Shown: one piece after another, positions 20,570 through 32,251 of the stretch
Layout of the letters: every line of letters starts with the position of its first letter
Position numbering within the stretch: position 1 is the stretch's first letter
Program-made: the position numbers and the translations under genes
NCBI GenBank assembly: GCA_021527695.1
Contig: JAKFAO010000004.1
Location: forward strand, 310,001 to 374,000
DNA: 64,000 bases
Origin: Naematelia aurantialba
Lineage: Eukaryota; Basidiomycota; Tremellomycetes; Tremellales; Naemateliaceae
Direction of reading: 5' to 3'
Notes under the pieces: generated by a model
Databases searched by the model: none
Told to the model about the DNA's origin: nothing
Seen by the model: the letters and a program-made list of their open reading frames with translations, nothing else

Positions 20570-23288
20570 TCAAGTCGCGAATTCCCAAACCTTGACACAC
20601 AGGCCAAAACCATTCACCGCTGCAGCCGGCACGGGGCGGACCACGTTGGTCTCGGGGTCGAACACGCCGCCGACTGTGCGCTCCCCTTGGGCAAAGTACG
20701 TGATGAAGATGCTGGACCGGTCCATCTGGACGCACGAGGCGATTTCGAGGCCCGCCGGATGGGCGCTGAGGATGCTGTTGATGCGGATCGTCGCTGGTGG
20801 TGTTGTGTGGGCTGCTGTGGAGGCTGATAAGGACTCTGGCACTGAGTCTGGTGCGGACGCCGATGCTGAATCAGGCATGGAGTCTGGCACGGAGGCTGGC
20901 ACGGAATCTGGCACGGAATCTTGTGCAGATTCTGGTGCTCGGGCCCCCGTGGCTTGGGAGGACAAGGGAAGAGTCGGGAGATGCGCCGTGTCGAGCACGT
21001 AAATGTGGTTTTTCTGCTCGTTGTCAGTATTATGCGATAGCGACAACGGGAAGATAGAGAAGGCGCATGTAAGGATGTGGGCAATATACGACAATATTGC
21101 CGCGGGCGCAAAAAGAGTGAGAACGGTTAAGAAGGTGCATAGAGGGTGCGGAGGCCTGTGCAGGAAGGACACAAGGACACAAGAGGACAAGACCACAAAG
21201 CACAAAAGCACAAGAGCGGCACAAGAGCACAGAGCACAGAGCACAGAGCACAGAGCACAGAGCACAAGAGCACAAGAGCACGGCACAAGAGCACAGAGCA
21301 CAGAGCACAGAGCACAGAGCACAGAGCACAGAGCACAGAGCACAGAGCACAGAGCACAGAGCACAGAGCACAGAGCACAGAGCACAGAGCACAAGGGACA
21401 AAACTTCAGACACTGACAGTGACAGCGACGACGTGCTCGCCCTGCGCAGACAAGAGGCGAATCGGCTCTCCCAGATCGATCCAGATCGACCGCGCGTCGA
21501 CCTCTTCTGCAGAAACAGCCTCTTGGCCAAAAACGTCCCGGTAGTCCCGCACGATCACAAGTACACCGCTGCCCGAAGCGCAGAACAGGTCTTTGGAGGT
21601 GTAGTGGCATCTACCAGACCACATCAACGTCTCGCCGATCGGCTATGCGGTGCAAAGTGCAAGAGTAAGAGCAGCTTACGCTGAAAAGTCAAAGACCTCG
21701 TCTTCTTGGCCATTGAGCCATGTCTGATAAACGTTTCCTTGGGGCCTGGTAGCTCGTGTACGGCGGTGTTCAGCCGGAGCCGGTTGGTTGACCGTGGAGG
21801 CGGACTCGGGCTGGTATGCAGCTTCGACGTATCCGAACACTGCTTGGGGGTGCTCGGTGATGAGATTCCGCCGTCGCGGTATGAGAGTCTCTTGCCCCGG
21901 TGGAATCGCAAAGTACAGCGGAGAGGCGCCTCGAGTTGCCAGGTTCTGAGACGGATCGCAGTCTGATGCACTCTTGCGACGAGGGAACGCCGCGCACCTC
22001 GTCTTGGATGAGCGGCGATATACCAACATCTGATACGTCGAGCAGACAAACACGTATTCTTCGTCGAATTCGATATACTACGAACCATCATTTAATCTTC
22101 ACGACCGTGGTCTAATACACCAAGTATCGGTACAGACACCAGACTCACTCGCGTTCGCATCTGTGGATGCTCTACTTGGATCACTTCGAATCTCTTCTCA
22201 TCATCAAGATCCCAGAGATATATCGCCTCGTCGCCAGCAGTCGCCAGCACGGCTCGTTCCTTCCCCTCCTCATCTTCATAGTCAACCCTAGCTCGAAAGG
22301 CGATGCACGCTGTCGGCGGTTGAATCTTGCGGTAGAAAGTCAAATGGCCGCGGGGTGGAGGTGTCTTGTCTGTCGTGTAGTCCTGTGTAGGCTTCCATGA
22401 TGGATGTGTCCTGCTCTGGCTGGATAGCGCCATAGCCGGTCGACTTTTGGGAGGAGGGTGCGAGGAGCGCCGAACGGCAGGTGGTGTGCGATAGACTTGG
22501 ACGGCAAACGGGTCATCCCCTAGCACGTCAGCGCTGCCCCGTCGAGGCCACAGAGCGCAGTCCCGGGGAAGTCTGTCAAGAGGTATGATGTACTCACCCT
22601 CTCCAACGTCGAAGATCACAAAGCCCTTGGCGAATTCGAGATGAGCCCACGGCCGAACATCGCGCACAGTGAACAACGGCTTGCAAGTCCTCGCATCGAT
22701 GACATGCAGTCCGCCTAAGCGGGCATTAATATTGAGTTTGTTGAGTGCGTGCAGCTGGCACCTAAAGCGGGCAGAATAGCACTCACGACCGGTGGTTTCA
22801 GCAACACGACTGGTACTTATCATCACCCCCTCTTCGGGATCCAGCTTGATCCTCCACGTCGCCCCACCGGGAGGAGTGATCCACCTCTCCAATGCTCTTC
22901 CCCACTTCCATCCCCTCTGTAGCTCAACATGGCCCTTTACTGTCCCCCTCCAGTTCACTGGATCGGGAATGTCGTCCGGATGGATCAGCTCTGGCTCTTC
23001 TGGGTCTCCTGCCCAGATTGGTTCTGTAGGCTTCGGCCCCGCCCTCCGTTCCACCTCCTCCAGCTGCTTGATGTACTTGTTCTCCAGATCGGTGCGGTAG
23101 CATGCAGCACGCCAGATGGAATTACGATGGGTTTGGAAGATATCGCGCCATCGTCGAGAGACGCGTTCGGCAGAGAGCAGGTCTGGAAACTGCAGGTACG
23201 ATAAGACCTGGAGGAACAAGGACGATCCAAAAGCCACCAGCGGGTCGGATGGGAGTGATTCGCCGGGTTCCTTGGCTCCAGATGGCAT
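20570..23288 (-). CDS. F-box protein with a long C-terminal region
   Basis: Six exons close in phase: 23288-22787, 22714-22598, 22519-22149, 22077-21680, 21610-21418 and 21013-20570, giving 674 residues. The F-box is at residues about 18-60 (LFLQVLSYLQFPDLLSAERV, then SRRWRDIFQTHRNSIWRAA). Such proteins tie substrates to the Skp1-cullin ubiquitin ligase. The rest has repeated beta-strand-like stretches (AVLATAGDEAIYLWDLDD, YVFVCSTYQMLVYRR, HVVAVTKNHIYVLDT) suggesting a WD40-like propeller, though no GH-WD repeat is textbook. A Ser/Pro/Asp repeat (SVPDSVPASVPDSMPDS) follows the last intron. Introns 1 and 2 are multiples of three without stops. Intron 5 holds a heptamer array. The substrate is unknown. 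Confidence 0.85.
21222..21395 (-). repeat. Heptamer array (AGCACAG)n inside intron 5 of the F-box gene
   Basis: About 170 bp of a 7-bp unit, AGCACAG on the plus strand, interrupted once by a CAAGAGCACGGCACAAG segment. It lies wholly inside the 404-nt intron 21014-21417. The flanking exons join in phase (GTC ACT | AAA AAC). Confidence 0.93.
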
Positions 23289-23816
23289 GATTGAGGGAGA
23301 TTGCCCCGGGTGGAGCCAGCCAGCTGCCTTGGCTGCCAGTCTCGCACAGCTGAGAGAGTCGACATGGCAGGTAAGGAAGGGAGGCGGAAGCCGGTTGGAG
23401 CCCCGCGTACGTTGCCGCTCTTTGGTGTGCTTCCCGACGACGGGACAAGGATTATGTGTCGTCTCCCATTCCTCATCCCTCCAGTCACGCACAGCGCAAC
23501 TGGCCAAGGCGTACACGACAGGGAACCGACCAGTTCACAGGGATATTGCATTCAGGACAGAAACTTCCACGCGGGAGACACGTCAGCGACACGCGTACGA
23601 GCAACTTGGCTGGGCGGAAGAGGCACAGATGAGAGCGTAGTGGGAACGCCAGGAAGCGCTTGGGTAACCTAGCCAGCAATGTAGGTGGTATTTACTTTAT
23701 ACTACCTGCCTGCATTGCTGAGTGCCAGCTTTCTAGATCGCAGAGGACATTTGTGTCTTTGGCGACCGACGGCAGGCTGCTGAGAGCCAAAGCGAACGAG
23801 ACACATAGCGGCAGCG
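23289..23816. promoter_or_regulatory. Divergent promoter of the F-box and DUF1776-like genes
   Basis: About 530 bp between divergent start codons. It may include a 5' leader of the F-box gene, because the F-box frame stays open upstream of the chosen ATG. No named site is visible. Confidence 0.5.
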
Positions 23817-25573
23817 ATGCCTGCCCCAGCTGCGCGCCATCGTGCAGCACATCACCAGATCCCTTCACACGAACATCTTTCCCCTTCCGCTCAGGCGCTC
23901 ATCTCCCTCAGCCAAGATATCACGGCTCTCGTGTCTCTGTCGGTAGAGGCGGGGGCGTCGCTCCTGCATGACTGGTTCCGCTCGACGTTGGGCCTGATCG
24001 GTCTAGGCGAGGTCGTCCGATACTCTCCGAGCGCCAGTGGAAATCCCAGACCAAAGGGGAGGGGTGAGAGCGGCAGGGGTCTGGCCATAGTCGTCATCGG
24101 TGCGAGTGAAGGCAAGTACTCTTACCTCATGCACTGTTCACCGGTTCCTCGTGGCTGACAGATGGGTAAAGCTACGGGGCAGACGTTGACATTGCACCTC
24201 GCGAAATGCGGCTACATCGTGTTCCCTTTGCTTCCTTTACCGTCGCCACATTCCCCACCGACCTCGGCGGCTCTCAGCACCCTGCTTCTCACCTGGTCGG
24301 GCATGCAGAAGCGCCTTCGAATCCGAAATCCCGGCCACCCCGGCGCTGTCGTCCCGATCATCACAGACCCGGAGTCAGGCGAGTTTATCACTCCGAGCAA
24401 GGCCAGGGGGCGATTCCAGCATGCTGGCGAGACGGTCAAGGTCTACTGTCGCGACAACGGGCTCTCCCTGGTCGCGGTTGTGTGTGTCTCTCAGGGCCCG
24501 AAGAAGCCTGCAATTGCAACCTCGATCGACGAGGAAGATCACGATCGCGAACTCCCTTCGACCCCGCCCACACAACTTGCTGTCTCTCCATCCCCATCTT
24601 ACAAGGACCTCACTGCTGTGTCGACATCTAGGCACATACCGCTAGGAGGCATAGTCGCTGCCGACGAGCAGTCCCTCCTTTCCATGTATCGTACGAATAT
24701 CCTAGACCCCTTGTCCATCACGCATGAGCTGTCCGACCTCCTATCTTCGACTTCGGTATCTGGAAAAGGCAGAGGGCGCCTCGTGCTGGTCAATGGGGGT
24801 ACGGCCTCAGCATCGTCTGAGACAGTCCAAGAAGACGAGTTGGCAATCGCTCAGATTGTGGGTGCAGCGAGGGGCGAGATGGCAAAACTCCTGCGACGGG
24901 AGCTGGCCAAGACGGGCGTCGACGTGTGCGAGGTGGTTGTCGGTATGTGGCTATGCGCAACAGGGACTGAATAGCCAAGCTGACGCGCACAGGGCCAATG
25001 ACGCCACGTATGGCTCGGCCGGTATATCACCTTCGGTCGGGCAGCGACGAGAGCAGCGACTCTGACCGTTCGAGGACCAAGGCTTTGAAGACGGCTTTCA
25101 GCAGGTACGTCTGCTCTGGATCATCGACGCCCATGACTAAATCAAGGTGCAGTCGTGCTCCGGAGGGAGAAGACTTTCAGGATCCGTCGGATACCGAGAA
25201 GAGTACGTATCAGGATTGTGTCTACATCACGTTGCGCTGACAGTTTAGGTCGCCAAGCAGTACGTCTACTTTTATATCGGCAGGCCCGACGCTAGACGCC
25301 GCAGGTCCTGCTCGACTGCGCGCCATATGCTGACACTACACCTGCCAGATTCTAGCGTCCAGGCTTCACCTCCTAAGCCGGCTCTGGGCCGTCGACGACG
25401 CCTTGCTGTTCTCGTCTGTCCGACGCGCGGTCGAGGACCGGTATCCGAGGGCCAAGCACCATGCCGGAATCTCGCCGCTCATTGAAAGTCTGGTTGGTCT
25501 TGTGCCTGGTAGTGGAATGATGAGGGTTGTTGGGAGATGGGTCGTGGGCAGGCTGTTGATTCCGCGGGGGTAG
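23817..25573 (+). CDS. DUF1776-like protein (SDR-fold, fungal)
   Basis: Exons: 23817 to about 24111, about 24162-24942, 24993-25104, 25147-25202, 25249-25259 and 25349-25573; all but the first junction close in phase. The segment LAIVVIGASEG followed by ATGQTLTLHLAKCGYIVFPL resembles the nucleotide-binding loop of short-chain dehydrogenases, as in the fungal DUF1776 family. RLVLVNGGTAS and GEMAKLLRRELAKTGVDVCE fit later strands and helices of that fold. The N-terminus carries a hydrophobic stretch (SVEAGASLLHDWF) and may be membrane-associated. The first junction is odd: its best donor is a GC type (AG|gcaagt), and joining it to the obvious acceptor before ATGGGT gives a stop. Use of the AG just before CTACGGGG restores the frame. 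The catalytic role is unknown. An 11-bp microexon (25249-25259) is needed for the phase. Confidence 0.75.
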
Positions 25574-25946
25574 AGGAGCAGATCGGTCATCCCCTGGGCG
25601 GAGATCCACACGAGGCTTCACGGGATATATACAGCAAGAGCAAGAAATGGAGAGTGGAGTGAGTGTCAAGACGTGGTCGTGTCCTTTGATTCTTCTGGCG
25701 AACCGGCGTTCCCAACGATATGTTGTGTCAGTGACTGTTACGATTACGATGGTGTAGTCATGTCTATAACGTTTACGCTCCATGTTGTTTCATGCATATA
25801 CGAGATACATTGCCGGATGCCGTCGTGTGCAGGCGATCACGCTGTGCTTCTTCGAACAACGCCCGACTTTACAACAAGGTAGAACGCTCTCGGTGTCGGT
25901 GCCGATAGCTCGGACGAATTTTAGTATGGACTGGAGTCTTCGGGTC

Positions 25947-27282
25947 TCACGATGCGCGAGGAGGAAAGTAAGCAGGAGCGAGTCGCTGGTAGACCTCTTC
26001 GTCCTGTTTGGAGAAGACGACGTAGATGACCCGTGTGACCTGTCAAGGTGATCAGCGAGCAGCAAGAGAAACACGCACTTTATCGTCCTGTTCTAGGAAC
26101 TTGCGGGTAGTGTCCAGTGCGATCTCGGTGGCGTCTTCGATGGGATAACCGTCTGGGCCAGTCAGCAGAGCAGCCATGTAGACCATGAGGCGAAGTAGTA
26201 CGGTGATGGAGTTGGTTTCGGAAACAAGAAAGGTTCCCGGGGGTGGGGGTCGGCGAACGGAGATGCTACTGTAGACGCTGGAGAAATGGGAGTGACTGGA
26301 GGACGGGATCGTTGGAACGACTGCAGAGCGCTGTGACTCACAGACACCGGTGGAGACACTACTAAAACCTATGACCCCGCCCCCGTGCTCGCTGCACGCT
26401 TCGAGGCAACTCTGATAACAGCTCTTCAAGAGTTCTGCCGATCGACCAGGATTGGAGCGTGAGTATACCGGCCCGACAGTATGCGCTACTCGTTTTGCCG
26501 GGAGCTGCGGTGTTGGTGTCAGAGGGGAGTTTGTATTGGGGCAGGCGCAGACGATGGCCTTACTCCCGCCAGAGGAGAATCCCGACAACAGCGTGTCCCG
26601 TACGAGATGTGACTCCATACGGGCAGCGAACGAAAAGAACCTCGTATGAGAATATTGGAGACTGATCGACGGGGAGTATCAAGCAATGAGGTAGCGAGGA
26701 TGGATGACGAGATGGGCAGGAAGAGAGACGTGGAAGAAGACGGGATGGAAGACGAGAGACCGTGAAGAAGAGCGACGAGGAAGGAAGAGAAGAGAGATAT
26801 GGAAGAGAGAGGAGGCTGAACACACCTTGTACCCCATCGTGACCTTTGTCTCCCCCGTCTCTGCTCCACCGAGCGTCTCGCACTCCCTCAAGAGCTCCCG
26901 ACCGGCCGCTCGGTGGATCGCACCGTCCACCCCGCCGCCGCCCAGCAGAGATTTGTTGGCGGCATTGACGATCATATCTGCCTAGGCCGTGTCAGCCGCC
27001 CTCCCCACCTGAGCGAAACCCCCCGTCCTCCAAAGACACCTGATGCCCCAGAGAGACATTTCAGAGCCTCAAGCAGATCTTCAGTGAATGCACATGGAAG
27101 ACGGGAGAGGCGGGAAGAGGAGGTACCTTGAGCTTGGTGATATCACCCCGCCAGATGGAGACCCGAGCGTTCAATGCCGCATCGTAGGGGTACAAAGGCT
27201 TGTCCGTCGCGGACGCCTTGGACTGAGAGTACAGGTCGGCCAAGGTCGGGATCTCCTCGGGCGGTGTGGACGAGCTGGACAT
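25947..27282 (-). CDS. Macrodomain protein (MACROD-type ADP-ribose hydrolase)
   Basis: Five exons close in phase: 27282-27127, 26981-26826, 26504-26342, 26152-26079 and 26039-25947, giving 213 residues. The macrodomain starts with [20 protein letters not shown]. The Asn-rich catalytic loop and the glycine loop ([18 protein letters not shown]) follow, then [17 protein letters not shown], the SVSTGVYGYP loop that binds the distal ribose, and [13 protein letters not shown]. The family removes ADP-ribose from proteins or hydrolyses O-acetyl-ADP-ribose, in the cytosol, nucleus or mitochondria; which applies here is not visible. A leading segment of about 40 residues ([12 protein letters not shown]) matches the N-terminal helix of the MACROD1/2 group. 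Intron 2 (26505-26825) is long and purine-rich on the plus strand. Confidence 0.92.
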
Positions 27283-27859
27283 GGGGCGGGAGTGAGCAGG
27301 CAGGTAAGTCTGCGAGTGAGCAGATCGGGAGTGAGCAACAAGGCAAGTCTGGTATTGAGCAAAGAAGCAAGTGGGCGAGCGAGAGAGGTGGTGGAGCTGG
27401 TAGGCGGTCCAAGTGAGTATGTGATTGATCGGGCTGCCGAGGCGGAACATGGATTGACAAGGCGACCAAGCGGAATGGTAGAATCATGAGTCCGAGTCAC
27501 GGGTCGCGATGCTCAGTAGCAGCTACGGCGCTGTCGTCGGCGAGCAGGTCAGGTCTTGCACAAACCGTCCATCAGGTAACGGCAAGACAAGAGCTGAGCT
27601 GAAGTGCGGTATGTGTTCATGCATGTATGGTCACAGATGCCTTGCTCCATCTGCTCTTCGTCGCCCCTGCCTCGACGTGGCAGTCTCATCATCCTGCCTC
27701 CTACCACCTCAGCTCTGCACGCCCTGCATCTTGAGACCAGCCAGCACCGTCGAGTTGTTGGACATCACAGGAGAGACCTGACGCCGTTCAGCAATGACCG
27801 CGAAGCGGCAGTGACTCACGAAGATCGCCGCTGCGAATCTCCACCCCCTCGTCCGCAGT

Positions 27860-27973
27860 CTACTGTTCCATCCGCTTGCCGTTGACAGCGACAAAGTGGT
27901 ACAACACGATACATGCCATAGCGGCCACACCCAGGCTGTTGGAGATGAAGGTAAGGGTGTCGTCGGAGATCAT
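27860..27973 (-). CDS. OST4: OST4, mini-subunit of oligosaccharyltransferase
   Basis: A single-exon frame of 38 codons including the stop gives a 37-residue protein, the usual length of Ost4. It starts MISDDTLTFISNSLGVAA, continues through a hydrophobic helix, and carries LYHFVAVNGKR after it, closely matching the LYHYVAVN segment known from animal OST4. The family protein is a single-span membrane protein of the endoplasmic reticulum. It holds the catalytic Stt3 subunit together with Ost3/Ost6 for N-glycosylation. The gene is divergent from VPS39 with about 370 bp between starts and lies downstream of no other minus-strand gene, so it is likely transcribed alone. It is short enough to be missed by most gene callers. 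Confidence 0.88.
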   Translation of the reverse strand: MISDDTLTFISNSLGVAAMACIVLYHFVAVNGKRMEQ

Positions 27974-28346
27974 TGTGCTGCCAGGCGGAACGAAGCTGGG
28001 ATGTCGAAGGCGTGAAGAGTGCAGTAGTTGGACGGACCGCGCCGTGAGGTAACCTTTGATGGCTCGTCACCGTTGAGTAGTGAGCTTTCTCGAATTGCAC
28101 TGCGAGTATGGCTGCCTCTCCAGCGATTATGGGGAATCGAGTCGTGCAAGCTCCCGAGTCTGGATGTATGGCGTGTTTGTTTTGAGTATCGTGTCTTTGC
28201 CAGCAGTAAGAAACAGCAACAACCCATTCGGCCGGCGTCACCGGCTTCTTCCACCTCCATCCTCTTCGTCGGTGCCCTATCTGCTTTCGTGCTTGCGTCT
28301 CTTTCTGGCTGGCAAGCTGTATTGCCCACCACAAGAGCTGCCCATC
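27974..28346. promoter_or_regulatory. Divergent promoter of OST4 and VPS39
   Basis: 373 bp between divergent start codons. No other gene is seen. No motif could be named. Confidence 0.5.
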
Positions 28347-31300
28347 ATGGCCAGCTTCTCCATCCATCCTCTCCTGAGCGCCATGAAGGTCCGGGTGACC
28401 GCTCTCCACCAACATGGTATGCATCGCCCTGGCTCGTGATCTCGCTATTGACACGCATTAGGAGACCGTCTCTATCTCGGCACAGCGGCCGGGCAGCTCC
28501 AGGTCTACTCGTTCGACAGCTCCGCGATCAGCAGTGTCGAGCCACTACCCTCCGTCAAGCTGCTCAAGACGCATACATTGGCGAAGAAGCCGATCGAGCA
28601 GATTGGTGTGCTGGGCGAATCAGCGCAGCTGGCTGTGCTATGTGGTGAGTCTAGGCTCCATATGCACGGCTTTGCTTTCGGCTTTGGCTGAGACCCCGTA
28701 GACTCGGTGGTCACCATGTACAGCCTGCCCGAGCTGGGTAAATCAGGATCGACCGTCCTCAGCCAGGCGCGGACAGCTCATGCATTTGCAATCACCTCGT
28801 ACACGCCTTCGTTTGCTCGACGGAAGCCTTCGGCAGACACCTCGGAAGCAGGAGAGGTTCGGAGAGACTTGATAGTCGTAGGATGCCGGAAGAAGGTCGT
28901 CGTCTTCGGCGCAGGGAAGAGTGGCCTCAAAGATGCTTGGGTTTGTTGCATTCCTTCTTCACCTCCCTTCTTTAGATCGAAGACAACGCTCATGCCTGCG
29001 ATACTAGGAGCTCAACCTCCCGCATTCTCCTCGACAAGTGATCTTCCCCTCGGTCCCGTCGTCCTCGACCTCGGCGCCAATGCCAGAGACCGTGCACCTC
29101 CTCTACTCGCCAACGGCGTCGGTGCTACTGCACATCATCCCTACCTCCACACAGCGCCTATCCATCTCAGAACTCACGACCGCACCACTACCACCCGCCC
29201 ATCCCAGTCCGGCTGCGGTCGGTGCCGGCTCGTCCGGGCTGAAGAGCGATGACAAACCCGCGGAGGCTAGCTCAGGCGGAGGCGGTCTCTCCATGGGCAT
29301 GGGAGCTTTACAGGGATTGGGAGGATACGTTGGCCTAGGAGGTAGAGCCGCGGTGCCGGTCGGGACGAGGACCGTCGGAGGGGAGGTCCTGATATCCCGA
29401 GAAGGTACGCGAGTTTGGTGGTCTCATAGGTTGTGTCGCTGATGGCATACCAGATCAAGGGGTATTTTACTCGTCAGAGGGCAACTTTACGAGGAGCGAA
29501 TCGCTTCAATGGCCTGCACCTCCCGAGGCGATTGGTACGTGTATATTGCCTCCGCGACTGGTAGCTCACGACGGCCGCAGGCTATGCGAGCCCGTACATC
29601 TACACAGCAGTGCCTTCCATCCAGTCGACAACGGCCACGTCAGGTATTGGCCCACCGACGTCAACGATCCAGATTCACCTCGGTCCTACTCTCTCACATC
29701 GGCAGACACTTGACGTTCCCGCCCCAGCTACCGGCGGACTTTCAGTCAATAGCATGACCTCTATCGCCGGACCACCTACGACTCCCGCACTGGCGATGAG
29801 CCCAGCTCCGAAAGCGTTGTTCATTTCCACGCCAACAGACCGGCACCTGTTGACGGCAGAGGGGAGCAGCGTATGGCTCGTGCGCTCTGGCGATATTGGC
29901 GAGCAGGTGGACGAGCTTGTCCGCGCTGGCCACCTCGCCGATGCGATTGGCCTAGTCGAAGCAGTCGGAGATTCGGGCCTCTCACCTGTGAGCTCCACCC
30001 TGTTAGCCTACTGCCTGGCTGATGTGGCATGTGGTAGAAACGCCGCCTGCCCCAACTTCGGATACTCTCAGCGTTGCAGTCGTTCGCTCAAGGCAGGTAT
30101 CAATCAGCCATTGAGGCCTTCCTGGTCTTCAACGTCAATCCTGCTCTTGTCATCTCGTTGTATCCATCCGAGAATGTTTCCGGGAAACTACATGTACATC
30201 GCGACCAGTGGATGGGGCTCTTCGGGGCAGTCCAAGGCGCTCGTCTTGAGCCTGAAGAGAGAGAAGTCAAGTCACCCGAGGATGGCGAGGGCGCGGCACG
30301 GGGCTTGCTGCGGAATTTGCCGCATCTGGGTGTGGCCAAGAAGCAGAGCATGGACATCGTTAAGAAGGAGGGCAAAAGTGAGGATGATGGAGCGTCCATC
30401 AGGTCCGACGGCGAGAAGCCACCAACGATGACCGATACCGAGCGTCAGTCCCACCCGTATACTTCTGTTGTTGAGCGATCTAACATGACACAGTGCCCAG
30501 AGCAGCATTGGAGGCACTGATGTACTTTTTGTCGGATCGGCGACAGAAGCTTGCGGGAGCTATTGCAGCCTTATCTTCCCCGTTACCAGCCGAGTCGGAA
30601 TATCCGCCCCTATCGTCTCTCCCAGCAGCAGAGCTTCACGGCTTGCCGTCTCTGCCCATGTCGGAGCTGGATCCAGAACACCTGCTCAGGATGGCACAGG
30701 TGATCTACACGGCGTTGATCAAGGTGTACCTCGTGGCCCGGCCAGTGCTTGTGGGAAGTTTGTGTCGTATTGAGAACTGGTGTGATGTGGAAGAAGTGGA
30801 GGGTTTGTTAAAGGCGCAGAAGGTGGGCCAACTCAACGTACCTGTTCCCCCCCAAACAAACCTTCAACAATCTTCCCCCTCTCCCCGCATCGCTGCTCCT
30901 CACACTCAGCGCTGACCGAGTGCCGCAGAAATTCGCAGATCTGATCGACCTGTATCAAGGCAAGAAGATGCACGGCAAGGCACTAAACATGCTCAGAGAG
31001 TAAGTCTCCGATCCCAAGTGAGGAGATGGCTTACTCTTGAAGGTTGGCGAAAGAAGAAGACGACAAGCTTGATCGATATCCACCGACTATCCGCTATCTC
31101 CAGAAACTGGGACCATCGGAGTTGCCCCTGATATTCGAGCACTCCAGGTGGATATTCCGGGAAGAACCCACCATGGCTCTTCAAATATTTACAGCCGACG
31201 AACCTGAGGTCGAATCACTGCCGCGGTCAGACGTCATGCAGTTCCTGGAGAAGGTGGATCAAAAGTCGTGTATCGCCTATCTCGAACACATTATCGAATT

Positions 31301-32251
31301 GCTCGAAGAGAAGGGTGCAGACTTCCATGACAAGCTCGCGGAGCTGTATTTGCAAAAAGCCAGGGAGGCATTGAAACTGCAGAAAGAGGGTAGGTCTGAT
31401 GAGCGTCTGAGGATCTGATGCGTGTCAGACGGCCGACCAATTGAATATTCGCGGCTCCTGAGTTTCTTGACCAAATCTACGTCGTATAGGCCCTATCGCC
31501 TTCTGAATCGCCTCGCGGGTGACGAGATGCCCGAGGTGAGAGCGATATTGGTCGGTAGAATGGGCAACCACGAAGAGGCATTGCGGATATATGTCTTCCG
31601 CCTGAAAGACTACCCGGCAGCCGAGGCGTACGCCTGGACTCAATCTCACATACACAGAATGAGCTGACCACCCCTAGATATTGTGGTCGAGTGTACGCAA
31701 AACAGCCAGACCCCCACGGCATCTTCCTACTCCTGTTGCGGATATACCTCCTCCCTGCCAGGCCTTCCGATCCAGTGCTTCTGGACCCGGCCATCTCCCT
31801 TATTGCGACCCACGGAGTCCGCCTTGACGCAAACGAGGTGCTGGACCTGCTCCCCCCGCTGATCACGATGGACGACGTCAAGGCGTTTTTTGTGAGAACG
31901 CTGCGGGACAGTCATGCAAAGAGGAACGAGCATCGCGTGATCAAGAGTCTCATCAGCGCTCGGAAAGAGCAAGTGGACAGGGTGTTGATGGATCTGCAAG
32001 TCAAACGGGTCAGAGTGTCAGACCAGAGAATGTCAGTCCAGCTTGTGTGACGTGTGTGGGTAATTGTGTGCTGATGTAGCAGATGCCCGCAATGCCATAA
32101 ACGGCTGGGCCAGTCTGCCATCGCCGTGCATGTCCCGAGGTGAGGTTTATCTACGCTTACGAGATCACGCTGACCACCGTTCAGGGGCGAAGTGACGCAT
32201 CTGCACTGCAAGGATCTGTTTGGTGCAAAGCTTGACAAGCTGAGAGGGTGA
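28347..32251 (+). CDS. VPS39: VPS39/Vam6, HOPS tethering complex subunit
   Basis: Fourteen exons close in phase: 28347-28416, 28462-28644, 28702-28940, 29008-29404, 29454-29534, 29581-29987, 30038-30443, 30494-30822, 30929-30999, 31043-31389, 31429-31627, 31678-32031, 32083-32139 and 32185-32251, giving about 1068 residues. The N-terminus is a CNH-type propeller (DRLYLGTAAGQLQVYSF, RRDLIVVGCRKKVVVFG, SSEGNFTRSESLQWP). A helical region follows (FADLIDLYQGKKMHGKALNM, EEALRIYVFRLKDYPAAEAY), typical of Vps39 domains 1 and 2. The C-terminus is a short Cys/His finger (CPQCHKRLGQSAIAVHVP and HLHCKDLF). The protein helps Rab7/Ypt7-marked vacuoles and late endosomes tether and fuse. A Gly/Ser-rich insert lies inside the propeller (residues about 240-280). 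Confidence 0.93.

Noticed and set aside
21030..21530. Frames through the second heptamer array (Cys-Ser-Val-Leu-Cys-Ala-Leu repeats)
   Set aside because: Same artefact; the region is intron 5 of the F-box gene.
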